Positions 38,181-45,689 of a DNA stretch of 64,000 nt are shown in pieces. The first letter of the stretch is position 1; every line of letters starts with the position of its first letter. The stretch comes from Paludisphaera borealis (GTDB lineage: Bacteria > Planctomycetota > Planctomycetia > Isosphaerales > Isosphaeraceae). The stretch covers positions 7,316,001 through 7,380,000 of the forward strand of contig NZ_CP019082.1 in the NCBI RefSeq assembly GCF_001956985.1, given 5' to 3'. Made by a program: the position numbers and the translations under genes. Below the pieces are notes generated by a model. That model had not been told where the DNA came from and made no database searches. It worked only from the letters and a program-made list of their open reading frames with translations.

Positions 38181-38824
38181 GCGCGCACGTCGAGGCCGAG
38201 ACCCATCCAGGCTCGATCTTATCGGGGAGGCGAATCAAGCTAGCGATCCCCCGGGGGGTCCGCTTGCAAATCCCCGACGACGATTTCTTCGCCTTCTGCC
38301 GGGCCAACCCCGAGCTTCGCCTCGAACGAACGGAAGATGGAGTCGTCGAGATCATGACGCCGACGAGCGGAGGCACGGGAGCGAAGAACGCCAGGCTGAC
38401 CTCGCGGCTCGTCCTATGGGCCGACGCCGACGGCGAGGGGATCGCCTTCGACTCCTCCACCGGCTTCCATCTCCCCGGCGGGGCGACCCGTTCGCCCGAC
38501 GCCTCGTGGGTCCGCCGCGATCGGTGGAACACACTCACGGAAAAAGAGCGGGAGGAGCAGTTCGCGCCGCTTTGCCCCGACTTCGTGATCGAGCTCCGTT
38601 CTCGATCCGACAAATCAAAGCGGTTACATCTGCTGAAACAGAAGATGCCCAGTTACCTCGCCCAGGGCGCGAGGCTCGGTTGGCTCATCGATCCAATCAC
38701 CGGCCGGGTCGAGATCCACCGCCCCGGCCGCCCCGTCGAGGTCCTGGACCGGCCGGCGACGCTCTCCGGCGAGGACGTGCTGCCGGGCTTCACGCTCGAT
38801 CTCAAGGGGATTCTGTTCGACTGA
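38177..38824 (+). CDS. Uma2-family PD-(D/E)XK nuclease-like protein (first of three)
   Basis: The 215-residue protein starts in an ATGA overlap with the DUF362 gene. Uma2 features are the LxxGxGxxxxxxGF-type middle (DGEGIAFDSSTGFHLPGG), SPDASWVRRDRW with the catalytic-position Asp, DFVIELRSRSD with the Glu, and a C-terminal WLIDPITGRVEIHRPG. The Glu and the following charged residues fit the PD-(D/E)XK pattern only loosely. Uma2 genes occur in many copies in cyanobacteria and planctomycetes and their biological role is unsettled. The last 126 bases of the gene are nearly identical to those of the next copy. Confidence 0.85.
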   Translation: MSAHVEAETHPGSILSGRRIKLAIPRGVRLQIPDDDFFAFCRANPELRLERTEDGVVEIMTPTSGGTGAKNARLTSRLVLWADADGEGIAFDSSTGFHLPGGATRSPDASWVRRDRWNTLTEKEREEQFAPLCPDFVIELRSRSDKSKRLHLLKQKMPSYLAQGARLGWLIDPITGRVEIHRPGRPVEVLDRPATLSGEDVLPGFTLDLKGILFD

Positions 38825-38829
38825 CCGGC
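38704..38829 (+). repeat. 126-base repeat, copy 1, at 3' end of first Uma2 gene
   Basis: Identical to 39371-39496 except for one base. It encodes the C-terminal 40 residues and extends past the stop codon. The rest of the two genes is clearly more diverged. Confidence 0.9.
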
Positions 38830-38861
38830 CGGAACGACTGAAGAGTGAAGGAGATCATCCC

Positions 38862-39491
38862 ATGGCAAGCGTGCAAGTCGAGGCCCCGACGGCATCGGTC
38901 GCGGACGAGCGGATCGAGTTGGCGATCCCCCGAAGCGTCCGCCTGCAAATCGCCGACGACGACTTCGCCGCCCTCTGCCGCGCCAATCCCGATCTTCGGC
39001 TGGAACGGACCGCGCAAGGAGATGTCATCGTCATGGCGCCAGCGGGATCGGAAAGCGGAGGACGAAACGCCAAGCTGACCTCGCGGCTCGTCGTCTGGGC
39101 CGAGGCCGACGGCGAGGGAATCGCCTTCGACTCCTCCGCCGGGTTCGTGTTGCCCAAGGGAGGAACGCGGTCGCCCGACGCTTCGTGGATTCGCAACGAA
39201 CGCTGGAACGCTCTGACGCCCAAAGAGAAACGAGGGTTTGCGCCGATCTGCCCGGATTTCGCGGTCGAGCTGTGCTCGCCGTCGGACGACGACGCGACCA
39301 CAAGTGAGAAGATGCGCGAATACATCGACAACGGCCTGCGGCTGGGATGGTTGCTCGATCCCGACAAGGGCCGGGTCGAGATCCACCGCCCCGGCCGCCC
39401 CGTCGAGGTCCTGGACCGGCCGGCGACGCTCTCCGGCGAGGACGTGCTGCCGGGCTTCACGCTCGATCTCAAGGGGATCCTGTTCGACTGA
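38862..39491 (+). CDS. Uma2-family PD-(D/E)XK nuclease-like protein (second of three)
   Basis: A 209-residue paralogue of the preceding gene with the same layout: ELAIPRSVRLQIADDDFAAL, DGEGIAFDSSAGFVLPKGG, SPDASWIRNERW, DFAVELCSPSD and GLRLGWLLDPDKGRVEIH. The 41-residue C-terminus is the same as in the first copy. AAGGAG lies about 11 bases before the ATG. A gap of only 37 bases follows the first copy. Target unknown. Confidence 0.85.
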   Translation: MASVQVEAPTASVADERIELAIPRSVRLQIADDDFAALCRANPDLRLERTAQGDVIVMAPAGSESGGRNAKLTSRLVVWAEADGEGIAFDSSAGFVLPKGGTRSPDASWIRNERWNALTPKEKRGFAPICPDFAVELCSPSDDDATTSEKMREYIDNGLRLGWLLDPDKGRVEIHRPGRPVEVLDRPATLSGEDVLPGFTLDLKGILFD

Positions 39492-39496
39492 CCGGC
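39371..39496 (+). repeat. 126-base repeat, copy 2, at 3' end of second Uma2 gene
   Basis: Partner of 38704-38829, offset 667 bases. The sharp fall in similarity upstream of the block suggests gene conversion limited to the 3' ends. Confidence 0.9.
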
Positions 39497-39520
39497 GAAG
39501 CTGAAGAGGAAGATCTCCCG

Positions 39521-40258
39521 ATGACCCAAGGCTCCACGACGACCACGACGCCGCATCGCTCCGTTCGCGAACCAGCGACCGCGAGGCCGATCGCCCGCCG
39601 CAAGTACGACGATCGGTACGGCCCCGGATCGGCCGGCCTGCGGATGAAGCCCGAGGAGTTCGACGACATCCCGGCCTCGGAGTTCGTCCGGGGCAATCGG
39701 TACGAGGTCATCAGCGGGGTCTTCGTCGTGTCGCCATTTCCGGGTCCAGGTGAACGAAGCCTCAACGACTATCTCGGCTACATGCTGACGCAGTACTTCG
39801 AGACCCCCTCGAAAAAACCGATCGTCGCCGACACTCTTCCTGAACAGACCATCGCGACGACCAATCGCCGACGGGCTGATCGGGCGATCTGGGTCGGACT
39901 CGGCCGAAAGCCCGATGAACAAACCGACGTCCCCGCGATCGTGATCGAATTCGTCTCGTCGCGCCGCCGCGACGCCCTGCGCGATTATGAAGAGAAGCGC
40001 GAGGAGTACCTGACCGCCGGGGTCAAGGAATACTGGATCATCGATCGGTTCCGGCGCGTCATGACGGTCTACAAGACGAAGAAGACCAGGAAGTCTTCCA
40101 CGACGACTTATGATATCGTGACGGAAGGCCAGAGCTACGAGACCCCGCTCCTTCCCGGCTTCAGCCTGCCGCTGGCGAGGCTTCTGGAGAAGGCCGACCA
40201 GTGGCGGCCCAGGAAACAAGCCGAGCCCAACGCCCCCGCCGGAGGAACCGATGGTTAA
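39521..40258 (+). CDS. Uma2-family PD-(D/E)XK nuclease-like protein (third, diverged)
   Basis: The 245-residue protein starts at the ATG at 39521 with AGAGGAAG upstream. It is a more distant Uma2 member with FVRGNRYEVISGVFV, RRADRAIWVGLG, PAIVIEFVSSRRRDALRDYEEKREEYLTAGVKEYWIIDRF and PLLPGFSLPL. This copy fits the catalytic pattern best, with D, E and the charged Y-x2-K segment in order. A basic low-complexity N-terminus precedes the domain. Its last eight bases overlap the start of the polyferredoxin gene, so it is translationally linked to it. Confidence 0.85.
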   Translation: MTQGSTTTTTPHRSVREPATARPIARRKYDDRYGPGSAGLRMKPEEFDDIPASEFVRGNRYEVISGVFVVSPFPGPGERSLNDYLGYMLTQYFETPSKKPIVADTLPEQTIATTNRRRADRAIWVGLGRKPDEQTDVPAIVIEFVSSRRRDALRDYEEKREEYLTAGVKEYWIIDRFRRVMTVYKTKKTRKSSTTTYDIVTEGQSYETPLLPGFSLPLARLLEKADQWRPRKQAEPNAPAGGTDG

Positions 40259-41936
40259 GATCCGACGCGCTTACGAGGTCTTGTTTCTGGGCCTCTTCCT
40301 GTTCTTCCTGATCATCACCGACCTGCGCTACCTCAAGGGGTGGCCGGTGTCGCTGTTCCTGGAAGCCACGCCCCTGGTGGCGGTCGCCACGGCGCTGACG
40401 ACCCACACGATCTATCGCAACCTCGTCTGGGGCCTGGTGATCATCGCGATCACCATGATGGTCGGCCGGGTCTGGTGCAACTGGATGTGCCCGTTCGGCA
40501 TCCTCCACCACCTGTTCGGCTGGATCGGCAACCGCCGCAACACCAAGCAGATGATCGAGGTCAACCGCTACCGCAAGATCTACGCCATCAAGTACTACAT
40601 CCTCGCCGCGATGCTCGCGATGGCGAGCCTCTGGATCATCCCTACGATCCTGGACGCCCCCAGCAAGATCAAGCGCGCGTTTTACGAACCCGCCCTGGTG
40701 AGCCGGTCGGTCCCGGCGCGCGCGTTCGCGGCGGTCGGCTGGGGGCTCGCCGCGTCGGCCGAGGAGCACAAGGCGGGCAACAGCACGCTCCAGATCGGCC
40801 TGCTCGACCCGATCGCGCTCACGGTCCGATCGCTGACCACCAGCGTCCTGCCCACGGTCAACAAGAGCACCGAGAGCGTCTACACCGAGCCTCGCGAATA
40901 CTGGCAGGCGTGGATCGTCGGCCTGATCTTCATGGGCTTCCTGTTCGCCAACTGGTGGATTCCTCGGTTCTTCTGCCGGGCGATCTGTCCCTTGGGCGCG
41001 CTGTTGGGAATCTTCAGTCGGTTCGCGATCTGGCGGATCGACCGCGATCCGGTCCGGTGCACCGACTGTGATCTCTGCCTCAAGAGCTGCGAAGGCGCCT
41101 CCGACCCGCAGGGCGACCTCCGCAAGAGCGAGTGCTTCGTCTGCCTCAACTGCATCGAGGACTGCCCGCACGACGCCCTCACCTTCCGGTTTCTGCCGCG
41201 CAAGGCGAGCGAGGTCGCGTACCCGGCCGTCGGCCGTCGCCAGGTGGTCCTCGCCGGCCTCTTCGGCCTGTTCTTCTTCCCGATGGCCCGGCTCTCGGGC
41301 GGCGTGCGGAAGAACTTCAACCGGAGCGTGATCCGTCCTCCGGGCTCGGTCGCCGAGGACGAGTTCCTGAGGCGGTGCATCAAGTGCGACCAGTGCATCC
41401 GGGTCTGCCCCACGAACGTCCTCCAGCCCGCCATGTTCGAGGCCGGCGTCGAGGGGCTCTGGACTCCGATCATGATCTCCAAGATGGGCTGGTGCGAGCT
41501 GAACTGCACGCTGTGCAGCCAGGTCTGCCCCACCGGCGCGATCCGCGAAATCTCGATCGTCGAGAAGCTCGGCATCGGACCGTTCGAAGCAAAGGGGCCG
41601 ATCAAGACCGGCACCGCGTTCTACAACCAGGGGCGCTGCCTCCCCTGGGCGATGGACACGAGCTGCGTCGTCTGCGAGGAAGTCTGCCCGGTCAGCCCGA
41701 AGGCGATCTTCACCCGCAACGTCGAGGTCACCGACCGCTGGGGCAAGACGCTCGAATTGAAGCGGCCGTTCATCGACCCGGTCAAGTGCATCGGCTGCGG
41801 CATCTGCGAGCACGAGTGCCCCGTCAAGGACGACCCAGCCGTCTACGTCACCGCCATCGGCGAAACCCGCGACAAGAGCCGATCTTTGCTGCTTTCGCTG
41901 GTCGACGGCGAGGGCCAGGACTGGGTCTCGGTCTGA
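40251..41936 (+). CDS. NapH/NosR-like membrane polyferredoxin
   Basis: The 561-residue protein has about five membrane helices in the first 260 residues, carrying the NapH-type cysteine motifs CNWMCPFGILHH and CRAICPLGALLG. Several ferredoxin-like clusters follow: CTDCDLCLKSC, CFVCLNCIEDCP, CIKCDQCIRVCP, CELNCTLCSQVCP, CVVCEEVCP and CIGCGICEHECP. A further hydrophobic helix (VVLAGLFGLFFFP) lies between the second and third. It should carry electrons across or along the membrane, probably from a quinol to an exported partner such as the DUF362 protein. The start overlaps the third Uma2 gene. A hairpin follows the stop. Confidence 0.9.
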   Translation: MVKIRRAYEVLFLGLFLFFLIITDLRYLKGWPVSLFLEATPLVAVATALTTHTIYRNLVWGLVIIAITMMVGRVWCNWMCPFGILHHLFGWIGNRRNTKQMIEVNRYRKIYAIKYYILAAMLAMASLWIIPTILDAPSKIKRAFYEPALVSRSVPARAFAAVGWGLAASAEEHKAGNSTLQIGLLDPIALTVRSLTTSVLPTVNKSTESVYTEPREYWQAWIVGLIFMGFLFANWWIPRFFCRAICPLGALLGIFSRFAIWRIDRDPVRCTDCDLCLKSCEGASDPQGDLRKSECFVCLNCIEDCPHDALTFRFLPRKASEVAYPAVGRRQVVLAGLFGLFFFPMARLSGGVRKNFNRSVIRPPGSVAEDEFLRRCIKCDQCIRVCPTNVLQPAMFEAGVEGLWTPIMISKMGWCELNCTLCSQVCPTGAIREISIVEKLGIGPFEAKGPIKTGTAFYNQGRCLPWAMDTSCVVCEEVCPVSPKAIFTRNVEVTDRWGKTLELKRPFIDPVKCIGCGICEHECPVKDDPAVYVTAIGETRDKSRSLLLSLVDGEGQDWVSV

Positions 41937-41951
41937 GGCCGTAGGCCGCCC

Positions 41952-41982
41952 GGGGCCGGCTGGTTCACCTCAAGCCGGCCCC
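41952..41982 (+). terminator. Hairpin after the polyferredoxin gene
   Basis: A 10-bp GC-rich stem (GGGGCCGGCT with its complement) with an 11-base loop, 15 bases after the stop. No T-tract, so it is a weak or factor-dependent terminator. Confidence 0.55.
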
Positions 41983-42050
41983 GCTCCCCGACCGATGGAG
42001 ACGATCGGGAATACTCTCGACGCCTTGGGCTCGCGCCTTCGGCGTCGGGG

Positions 42051-42078
42051 TTGACAGGATCGAGCGTTTGGATAGAGT
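42051..42078 (+). promoter_or_regulatory. Sigma-70-type promoter for the rsmH unit
   Basis: A perfect TTGACA -35 box (42051-42056), a 16-base spacer and TAGAGT as -10 box (four of six consensus bases). It lies about 75 bases before the likely rsmH start and is one of the clearest promoters in the window. Confidence 0.65.
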
Positions 42079-42154
42079 CCGACGCACTCACCCAGGGCGC
42101 GGCCCTTCCAGGCTGTACCTTGGTCGTGGGGCGTCTCATCTCAGCGAGCAGGCC

Positions 42155-43138
42155 GTGTCAAGCCAGCCGACGCCTCCGGAAGACGAGCACGAACCGCAAC
42201 GGGAATCGGGAGCGGTGCATCGCCCCGTCTTGATCGACGAGGTGACGACCTGGCTTGATCCTCGCGAAGGCTCGATCATCGTCGACGGGACGGCCGGGGC
42301 CGGAGGACACGCCGCGGCGCTGGCGAGGCGGGTCGGCCCGGGAGGGCGGATCATCGGACTGGACCGCGACCCGAACATGCTGGAGCTGGCCCGCAAGGCC
42401 ACCGCCGGCCTGCCGGTCACGCTGGTTCACGCGCCCTACAGCGCGATGCGACGGGTGCTGGCGGATCTGGAGATCCCCCCCGAACGGGTTCAGGGCGTAC
42501 TCCTGGACCTGGGGCTCTCGTCCGACCAGCTCGCCTGGCGGCATCGCGGGTTCAGCTTCGCGGCCGACGGCCCGCTCGACATGCGGTTCAACCCCGATTC
42601 TTCGGGGCCGACGGCCGCCGAGCTGCTTGCGGAGATGCCGGCCGACGAACTCGCCCAAGCGTTCTTTGACTTCGGGGAAGAGCGGTTCAGCCGCCGGATC
42701 GCGCGACGGATCGTCGAGACGCGAACGGCGGAGCCGCTGCGGACCACCCGGCAACTCGCCGAACTGGTCCGCGGCTGCATCCCCGGTCGGTTGCGGCACG
42801 GCCCCATCGACTCGGCGACCCGCGTCTTCCAGGCCCTGCGGATCTTGGTCAACGACGAACTGGAGCATCTCGACGCTCTCTTGAAGGAACTGCCCAACCT
42901 GCTCGCACCCGGGAGCCGGGCCGCGATCATCAGCTTCCACTCGCTGGAAGACCGTCGCGTCAAATGGGCGTTCCGCAACGAGCCTCGCTGGTCCATCCTG
43001 ACCAAGAAGCCCGTAATCGCGACGGCGCAGGAAACAGCCGTCAATCCCCGTGCGCGTAGCGCCAAACTGAGGGTGGCCGAACGATGGTCGAATCAGGACC
43101 CTTCCCGAACTCCGAATCCGACGATCCCCAGGCCCTGA
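42155..43138 (+). CDS. rsmH: 16S rRNA (cytosine(1402)-N(4))-methyltransferase
   Basis: Methylates N4 of C1402 in 16S rRNA with SAM. Family motifs are HRPVLIDEV, DGTAGAGGHAAAL (SAM loop), GLDRDPNML, GVLLDLGLSSDQL, GFSFAADGPLDMRF and ISFHSLEDRRVKWAFR. The start is uncertain: the GTG at 42155 gives 327 residues and a GTG at 42215, with GGGAG close by, gives 307; codons upstream of 42155 would overlap the promoter. It overlaps the following LysM gene by 55 bases. In most bacteria rsmH (mraW) opens the division and cell-wall cluster. Confidence 0.93.
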   Translation: MSSQPTPPEDEHEPQRESGAVHRPVLIDEVTTWLDPREGSIIVDGTAGAGGHAAALARRVGPGGRIIGLDRDPNMLELARKATAGLPVTLVHAPYSAMRRVLADLEIPPERVQGVLLDLGLSSDQLAWRHRGFSFAADGPLDMRFNPDSSGPTAAELLAEMPADELAQAFFDFGEERFSRRIARRIVETRTAEPLRTTRQLAELVRGCIPGRLRHGPIDSATRVFQALRILVNDELEHLDALLKELPNLLAPGSRAAIISFHSLEDRRVKWAFRNEPRWSILTKKPVIATAQETAVNPRARSAKLRVAERWSNQDPSRTPNPTIPRP

Positions 43139-45600
43139 ACCCAGACGCGCCCGCCGACGCGCCCGTATACGCCGACGACGAGCACGCCCCCCTCGCCGAA
43201 GCCGATGCTGATGTCGCGACCGGCGACGCGACCGAGCCCAGCCTCGCGACCGAGGCCGAGCCCGCGACGCCCGGCGGTTTCGACAAGTTCCGCGCGGCCG
43301 CCCTCGCCGCGGGAGGCTGGACCTTCGAAAAAGCGAGCCTCGCGGCCGCCCAGGGGGTGATCCTGGCCCGCAGCTATCCCCGCGCCATGCTCGCCTCGGG
43401 GCTCTCGGTGCTGGTTCTGGGGGGCGTTCTAACCATCACCCACATCCCCAGCCCCGGCCCCCGCCCTGACGCGGACGCCGAGTCCAAAACCAAGGAGAAG
43501 GCCAAGGCCGACGGCGGCCTCGATCCCGTAGACGCGAATGCCAAACCGGTCGAGCCCGGGCACACCGCCGAAACCGCGCCGAAGCCCGCCGCCGAGACGG
43601 ACGATATCGAGCCCAAGCACCTCGCCGACGCCGGCGCTTCGAAGACGCCCCCCGACGGCCCGGCGCCTTCCCCCAATCCGGCGCCCGCGCCGGAACGCGA
43701 GACTCATTCCCCATCGCTCCTCGCGATGCCGAACGATCGCGAACCGACGCCTCCCGTCGAGCCCGTGAAGCTGACCGCCGGAGTCGACGAGTCCGGCCTC
43801 CCCGACTTGCCCGCCATCGACAAAGACGCGGGCGGCCTGACGAATCTGGATGCGACTCACGAACCGGCGCCCGCCCCGGCGATCACCGACGCGACGGGGC
43901 TCGGTGCGCTCGAATTGGCGGCGGCCGACGTGAAGCCCGGCGATCCGCCGCGCGAAGAGGCCGCGGCACCGCCCCCCGTCCCCATTCCCACTCCGGCGGC
44001 CGCGCCGGTCTTGACGCCGGGCGAAACCAAGCCGGCGGTCGAGCCCGAAGCGGTCCCCGCGCCCGAAATCCCCGCGCCTGCTCCCGCGCCCGCGACAAAA
44101 CCTGCCGAACCTCCGGCCCCTGCGCCGAGCACGAGCACGCCGGAACCGTCGAAAGCCGGAGCTGAGCCAACGGCCCAGCCTCCCGCGCCGGCACCCGGCC
44201 TCGGAGCGGGTCCGGCTCCGGGGCCGGCCGCCGAACCGATCCTGCCCCTGGCCGCTCCCGCGCCCGTCGTCCCCGGGGCGGCCGCCAAGGAAGCCGTCGG
44301 CGCGATCGGCCTGGGCGTCGGAATCGGAGCCGCCGCCGGCGCGGTGATGAAGAATCTGGGAGACAAACCGGCGGCCCCCTCGGCACCTACCCCGCCCGTC
44401 GACGCGCCTCCCCACGTCGCCGAGCCCCAACCCGCGCCGCGGCAGGAGCCACAGCCGTCCCAAGCCCCGGCCCCGGCCCCCACGTCCGCGCCGGCCACTA
44501 CGTCCGCGCCGGCCACCACGTCCGCCCCGGCCCCGGCCCAGGGCGAGGTGCCGTCGTTCCAGGCGGTTCCCGAAGCCGCCTCCGCGCCGGCGGCCGTCGG
44601 CAAGCCCGCATCGACGCCGACCGCCGAGGTCAAGCACGATCCGACGGAGGCGCCGAGCCGCCAGGATGTGACGCCCATCCGCCGCTCCGGCAACATCGTC
44701 ATCAGCGACATCGGCAGCGACTCTGACGACCCCTTCGATCGTCGCGACGCCGGCCGCTCCACCGACCCCGACGCTCACGCCGACAAGGAGATGAGCTTCG
44801 ACGTCGAGACCTACGTCCCGAGCGGCCAGGACGCGAGCCGAGGCGGTCGCGGCGGTCAGGCTTCCGCCACGACGCCCCCCAAAGCGGCCGGCAAGATCGA
44901 CACGGTGCTGCACAAGGTCGAGTCGGGCGAGAACTTCTATTCCATCTCGCAGAGCTACTACAGTTCGGGACGCTACTATCGCGCGCTCGCAAACGCCAAC
45001 TCCGACAAGTTCAAGAGGCCGGAGGATCTGCGCGTCGGCGCCGTGATTCGCGTTCCGCCGCCCGAAGACCTGGACCCCGCCTTCATCGACCCTCCCGGCA
45101 CGCGCTACGGCTCGAAGGCTCGAACCGGCCCGGTGGGCGCCGCCGACGCCGCGACGCGGTCGCGCTCGCCGAGGACCGCCGACGCGGCCGACCCGAAGGG
45201 GGTGGCGCCGATCCGCCGCGCGCGCCGGTCGGAAGTCGAGCTCAACCTGCCGGTCTCCGACCCGGACGCCGAACGCGCGTCCGACGAAGGGAAACGGCCC
45301 GCCGGCCGCGCCGTCGCCGCCCGCCGCGACGACGATCGCGACGACGAGATCGACCGTGATCGCAACCGCGCCGAGCCCGAGGCGGCCTCGCGCAGCGTCT
45401 CGACGCGGCCGGTTCACAAGGTTCAGCCCGACGAAACCCTGCGGACGATCGCACGCGACCGGCTCGGAAGCGGCCGTCGCGCCAACGAGATTCTCGAACT
45501 CAATCGCGATACCATCGACGACCCGTCGGAACTGATCGTCGGCCAGATCCTCGAACTCCCCGATGACGCCAAGGTCGCGCGACCCCGAAGCCGCCGCTGA
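43084..45600 (+). CDS. Large LysM-domain membrane protein
   Basis: The 838-residue protein begins inside rsmH. It has an acidic cytoplasmic N-terminus of about 95 residues, one transmembrane helix (about 99-121: MLASGLSVLVLGGVLTI) and a very long Pro/Ala/Glu-rich periplasmic linker (about 125-600) with a short SAPATT repeat. Two LysM domains follow: residues 610-665 (VLHKVESGENFYSISQSYY) and 776-828 (VHKVQPDETLRTIARDRLG). LysM binds GlcNAc polymers, typically peptidoglycan. The topology (short cytoplasmic part, one helix, periplasm) and place after rsmH match FtsL, but the sequence is unrelated. A role in wall or envelope organisation is inferred. Confidence 0.88.
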   Translation: MVESGPFPNSESDDPQALNPDAPADAPVYADDEHAPLAEADADVATGDATEPSLATEAEPATPGGFDKFRAAALAAGGWTFEKASLAAAQGVILARSYPRAMLASGLSVLVLGGVLTITHIPSPGPRPDADAESKTKEKAKADGGLDPVDANAKPVEPGHTAETAPKPAAETDDIEPKHLADAGASKTPPDGPAPSPNPAPAPERETHSPSLLAMPNDREPTPPVEPVKLTAGVDESGLPDLPAIDKDAGGLTNLDATHEPAPAPAITDATGLGALELAAADVKPGDPPREEAAAPPPVPIPTPAAAPVLTPGETKPAVEPEAVPAPEIPAPAPAPATKPAEPPAPAPSTSTPEPSKAGAEPTAQPPAPAPGLGAGPAPGPAAEPILPLAAPAPVVPGAAAKEAVGAIGLGVGIGAAAGAVMKNLGDKPAAPSAPTPPVDAPPHVAEPQPAPRQEPQPSQAPAPAPTSAPATTSAPATTSAPAPAQGEVPSFQAVPEAASAPAAVGKPASTPTAEVKHDPTEAPSRQDVTPIRRSGNIVISDIGSDSDDPFDRRDAGRSTDPDAHADKEMSFDVETYVPSGQDASRGGRGGQASATTPPKAAGKIDTVLHKVESGENFYSISQSYYSSGRYYRALANANSDKFKRPEDLRVGAVIRVPPPEDLDPAFIDPPGTRYGSKARTGPVGAADAATRSRSPRTADAADPKGVAPIRRARRSEVELNLPVSDPDAERASDEGKRPAGRAVAARRDDDRDDEIDRDRNRAEPEAASRSVSTRPVHKVQPDETLRTIARDRLGSGRRANEILELNRDTIDDPSELIVGQILELPDDAKVARPRSRR

Positions 45601-45689
45601 GTCCGAGCCCGCCGCGCCGGATGATGTTTCCGTGAAGCACCGCGAGATTGACTCGCGAGTCTTCCGGATGCATCATGGCTGGGTGATCC

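Noticed and set aside
43429-45417. Minus-strand frame of 662 codons, Gly/Arg-rich
   Set aside because: Reverse reading of the Pro/Ala-rich linker of the LysM protein gives Gly/Arg-rich sequence by base composition.
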